Origin: Listeria monocytogenes
GTDB lineage: Bacteria > Bacillota > Bacilli > Lactobacillales > Listeriaceae
Direction of reading: 5' to 3'
Length of the DNA: 64,000 bases
Assembly: GCF_900187225.1 (NCBI RefSeq)
Contig: NZ_LT906436.1
Coordinates: 1,550,001 to 1,614,000 of the forward strand
The notes beneath the pieces were generated by a model, which saw only the letters and a program-made list of their open reading frames with translations, was not told where the DNA came from and did not search any database. Numbering within the stretch: position 1 is the first letter of the stretch; the number at the start of each line of letters is the position of its first letter. This document shows, one piece after another, positions 62,383 to 64,000 of the stretch. A program made the translations under genes and the position numbers.

Positions 62383-62700
62383 TTATATCGCAGCTAGAAA
62401 ATCATTAATTTCTTCTTTTGTTTTTCTGTCTTTACTTACGAAACGTCCTACTTCTTCACCGTCTTCAAACGCTAAAAAGCTTGGAATGCCAAAAATCGCT
62501 AAATCAGCACATAAATCAATAAATTCATCTCGATCAACATGATAAAAGGAAAAATCCTCGTTTTCAGCTTCGATTTCAGGCATTACTGGTTCGATGAATT
62601 TGCAATCGCCACACCAATCGGCACTAAACATAAAAACGGATTTGCCTTCTGATTTAATAGCATTAAATTGTTCAACTGATTCTAAGTTTTTCATTTCCAC
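62383..62700 (-). CDS. Thioredoxin-like protein (YtpP)
   Basis: 105 residues, thioredoxin fold. Active site WCGDC (about 28-32 in FSADWCGDCKFIEP) and cis-proline in FGIPSFLAF near 73-81. The CGDC active site differs from the CGPC of classical thioredoxin, so redox potential and partners may differ. RBS AAGGAG. Heads ytpP-ytpQ-ytpR. Confidence 0.92.
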   Translation of the reverse strand: MEMKNLESVEQFNAIKSEGKSVFMFSADWCGDCKFIEPVMPEIEAENEDFSFYHVDRDEFIDLCADLAIFGIPSFLAFEDGEEVGRFVSKDRKTKEEINDFLAAI

Positions 62701-62771
62701 ACGCTCCTTCTTATCTCATACTAGTTAAATCCTAACGCCTAACAACACTTTCGTCCAGAATAACGCTCATG

Positions 62772-62808
62772 AAAAAAGCCCAGCTCTAGTAAGGAGCTAA
62801 ACTTTTTA
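62772..62808 (-). terminator. Intrinsic terminator after small membrane gene
   Basis: Imperfect AAAGTTTAGCTC / GAGCTGGGCTTT stem followed by T6 on the minus strand; it overlaps the stop codon. Confidence 0.75.
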
Positions 62809-63012
62809 CCGAACTTTCGAGCGCGCTTTTTTCTTTTCTAAAAAATCATTGAAAAAGGTGAAAAATAGCGTAATAATCCCCGCAATCAAAGTAGTCCATA
62901 TCCAACCAATCTCCGAATCACGAAAATACGGCATGCTTGTAGCGTATCCTAACAAGAACACTAAGCTCGCTACCAAAAGCAGCACCCCAACTACAAAAAC
63001 CGGTTTCTTCAT
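62806..63012 (-). CDS. Small membrane protein, unknown
   Basis: 68 residues from ATG 63012 (MKKPVFVVGVLLLV), with two hydrophobic helices (about 4-24 and 36-54) and a strongly basic tail KKKARSKVR, implying both termini inside. No clear RBS; the ATG lies just four bases after the ytoP stop, so coupled re-initiation is likely. An alternative ATG at 63042 would overlap ytoP by 26 bases. Not recognised beyond this. Confidence 0.65.
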   Translation of the reverse strand: MKKPVFVVGVLLLVASLVFLLGYATSMPYFRDSEIGWIWTTLIAGIITLFFTFFNDFLEKKKARSKVR

Positions 63013-63016
63013 TATT

Positions 63017-64000
63017 TTATGCATTATTTTTAATTGTTTCATAGGTTGTTTTATCTAAACCACGAATAAGCGTTGTAATCATTTCTTTCGCAGCAGCATA
63101 GTCATCTACGTGTAAAATCGAATTAGATGAGTGAATATATCGAGCCGGAACACCGATTACCGCACTTGGAATACCACTCAGTGACGTATGCACTTTCCCA
63201 GCATCTGTTCCTCCTGGCGAAACAAAATATTGATAAGGAATTTTATTTGTTTCCGCAGTATCTAGTAAAAACTCACGCATACCACGATGCATAATCATCG
63301 TCCGGTCAAAAATACGCAATAAGAAACCTTGACCAATTTGGCCAAATTGCGATTTATTACCAGTCGTATCATTGGCAGGGCTAGCATCTAGTGCAAAAAA
63401 CAAATCTGGTTTAATCATGTTGGCACTAACACCTGCACCGCGCAACCCTACTTCTTCTTGCACATTCGCCCCAGCAAAAAGTGTATTTGGTAACGATTCG
63501 CCTTTCAATTCTTTCATAAGTTCAATCGCAAGTCCGACACCATAACGATTGTCCCATGCTTTTGCTAAAATTTTCTTCGGATTTGCAAGCGGTGTAAATT
63601 CAGCCACAGGAACAATGAATTGTCCTGGTTTAATGCCGATTTTTTCCGCATCCGCTTTATCATCTGCACCAATATCAATAAGCAAATTTTTAGGATCCGT
63701 CGGTTTACTCCGTTCAGCTTCTGATAACAAATGCGGTGGAACAGAGGCAACCACGCCAATTACAGGACCAATTGGAGTCATAATTTGCACTCGTTGCGCC
63801 TGTAAAACTTGCGGATTCCAACCACCAATTGTTTGAAAACGAAGCAAGCCGTTGTCCGTAATTTGCGTTACCATAAAGCCAACTTCATCCATATGAGCTG
63901 CAACAAGTACACGCGGGCCTTCTTCCGCTCCGTGGCGCACACCAAAAATGCCACCTAGCCCATCTTGGATAATTTCATCGGAAACTGGTTCAAGTTCTTT
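63017..64000 (-). CDS. M42-family aminopeptidase (YtoP-like), start beyond window
   Basis: Cobalt/zinc aminopeptidase, often annotated glutamyl aminopeptidase or PepA-type. 327 codons are visible, and the frame is open to base 64000 ([17 protein letters not shown]...). A GTG at 63940 is only internal. Metal ligands: [31 protein letters not shown] and a late His in SILHVDDY. About 30 N-terminal residues are missing by comparison with family length. Confidence 0.9.
   Translation of the reverse strand, partial: KELEPVSDEIIQDGLGGIFGVRHGAEEGPRVLVAAHMDEVGFMVTQITDNGLLRFQTIGGWNPQVLQAQRVQIMTPIGPVIGVVASVPPHLLSEAERSKPTDPKNLLIDIGADDKADAEKIGIKPGQFIVPVAEFTPLANPKKILAKAWDNRYGVGLAIELMKELKGESLPNTLFAGANVQEEVGLRGAGVSANMIKPDLFFALDASPANDTTGNKSQFGQIGQGFLLRIFDRTMIMHRGMREFLLDTAETNKIPYQYFVSPGGTDAGKVHTSLSGIPSAVIGVPARYIHSSNSILHVDDYAAAKEMITTLIRGLDKTTYETIKNNA

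Overview
The window is a stretch of chromosome from a low-GC Firmicute, almost certainly Listeria (L. monocytogenes or a close relative). I base this on recall of protein sequences and gene order: hemA-hemC-hemD, citZ-icd, pfkA/pykA, accDA, the argCJBDF cluster, thiI with a NifS-like partner, ezrA, rpsD, tyrS, ccpA, aroA, ytxGH, murC, an SftA-type FtsK, ytpRQP and ytoP. No search was run, so the species call is inference. About 58 genes are visible. Most lie on the minus strand; plus-strand exceptions are the M24 peptidase, the universal stress protein, NAD kinase, the methionine sulfoxide reductase, rpsD and the M29 aminopeptidase. No tRNA, rRNA, insertion sequence, prophage or CRISPR array was seen.

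Layout. 1-5.6 kb: haem synthesis (hemD cut by the window edge, hemC, hemA), the GTPase gene engB, and thrS behind a T-box leader. 5.6-12.6 kb: replication and repair (dnaI, dnaB, nrdR, coaE, mutM, polA). 12.7-21.4 kb: central carbon and fatty-acid supply (icd, citZ, a DUF441 protein, fxsA, pykA, pfkA, accA, accD). 21.6-28 kb: dnaE, nrnA, ytoI and ytkL. 28-36.7 kb: peptidase, ald, usp, ackA, ytxK, tpx, an RDD membrane protein, sppA and nadK. 36.7-41.9 kb: the arginine operon argCJBDF behind a near-consensus promoter. 42-47.8 kb: thiI/nifS-like, ezrA, msrC, and rpsD behind a probable S4 autoregulatory leader. 49.4-54.5 kb: tyrS (T-box), ccpA, aroA and ytxGH (sigma-B promoter). 54.8-64 kb: pepS, a 2-Cys peroxiredoxin, murC, sftA-like, ytpR, ytpQ, ytpP and a truncated ytoP.

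The only clear accessory segment is about 1.4 kb between the convergent housekeeping genes rpsD and tyrS. It encodes a putative secreted protein whose signal-peptide codons are broken by a frameshift, and a 66-residue membrane protein. It is bracketed by two imperfect copies (about 82 bp) of the rpsD terminator region. The left copy carries an orphan half of the tyrS terminator; the right copy carries a spare rpsD terminator with no plus-strand gene in front of it. This looks like an insertion or duplication scar.

Regulation readable from the sequence: two T-box leaders (Thr, Tyr), an S4 leader, a CcpC-type dyad before the DUF441-citZ-icd unit, cre or cre-like sites before ccpA and between pfkA and pykA, sigma-B promoters before ytxGH and (weaker) usp, and many intrinsic terminators, several of them shared by convergent genes.
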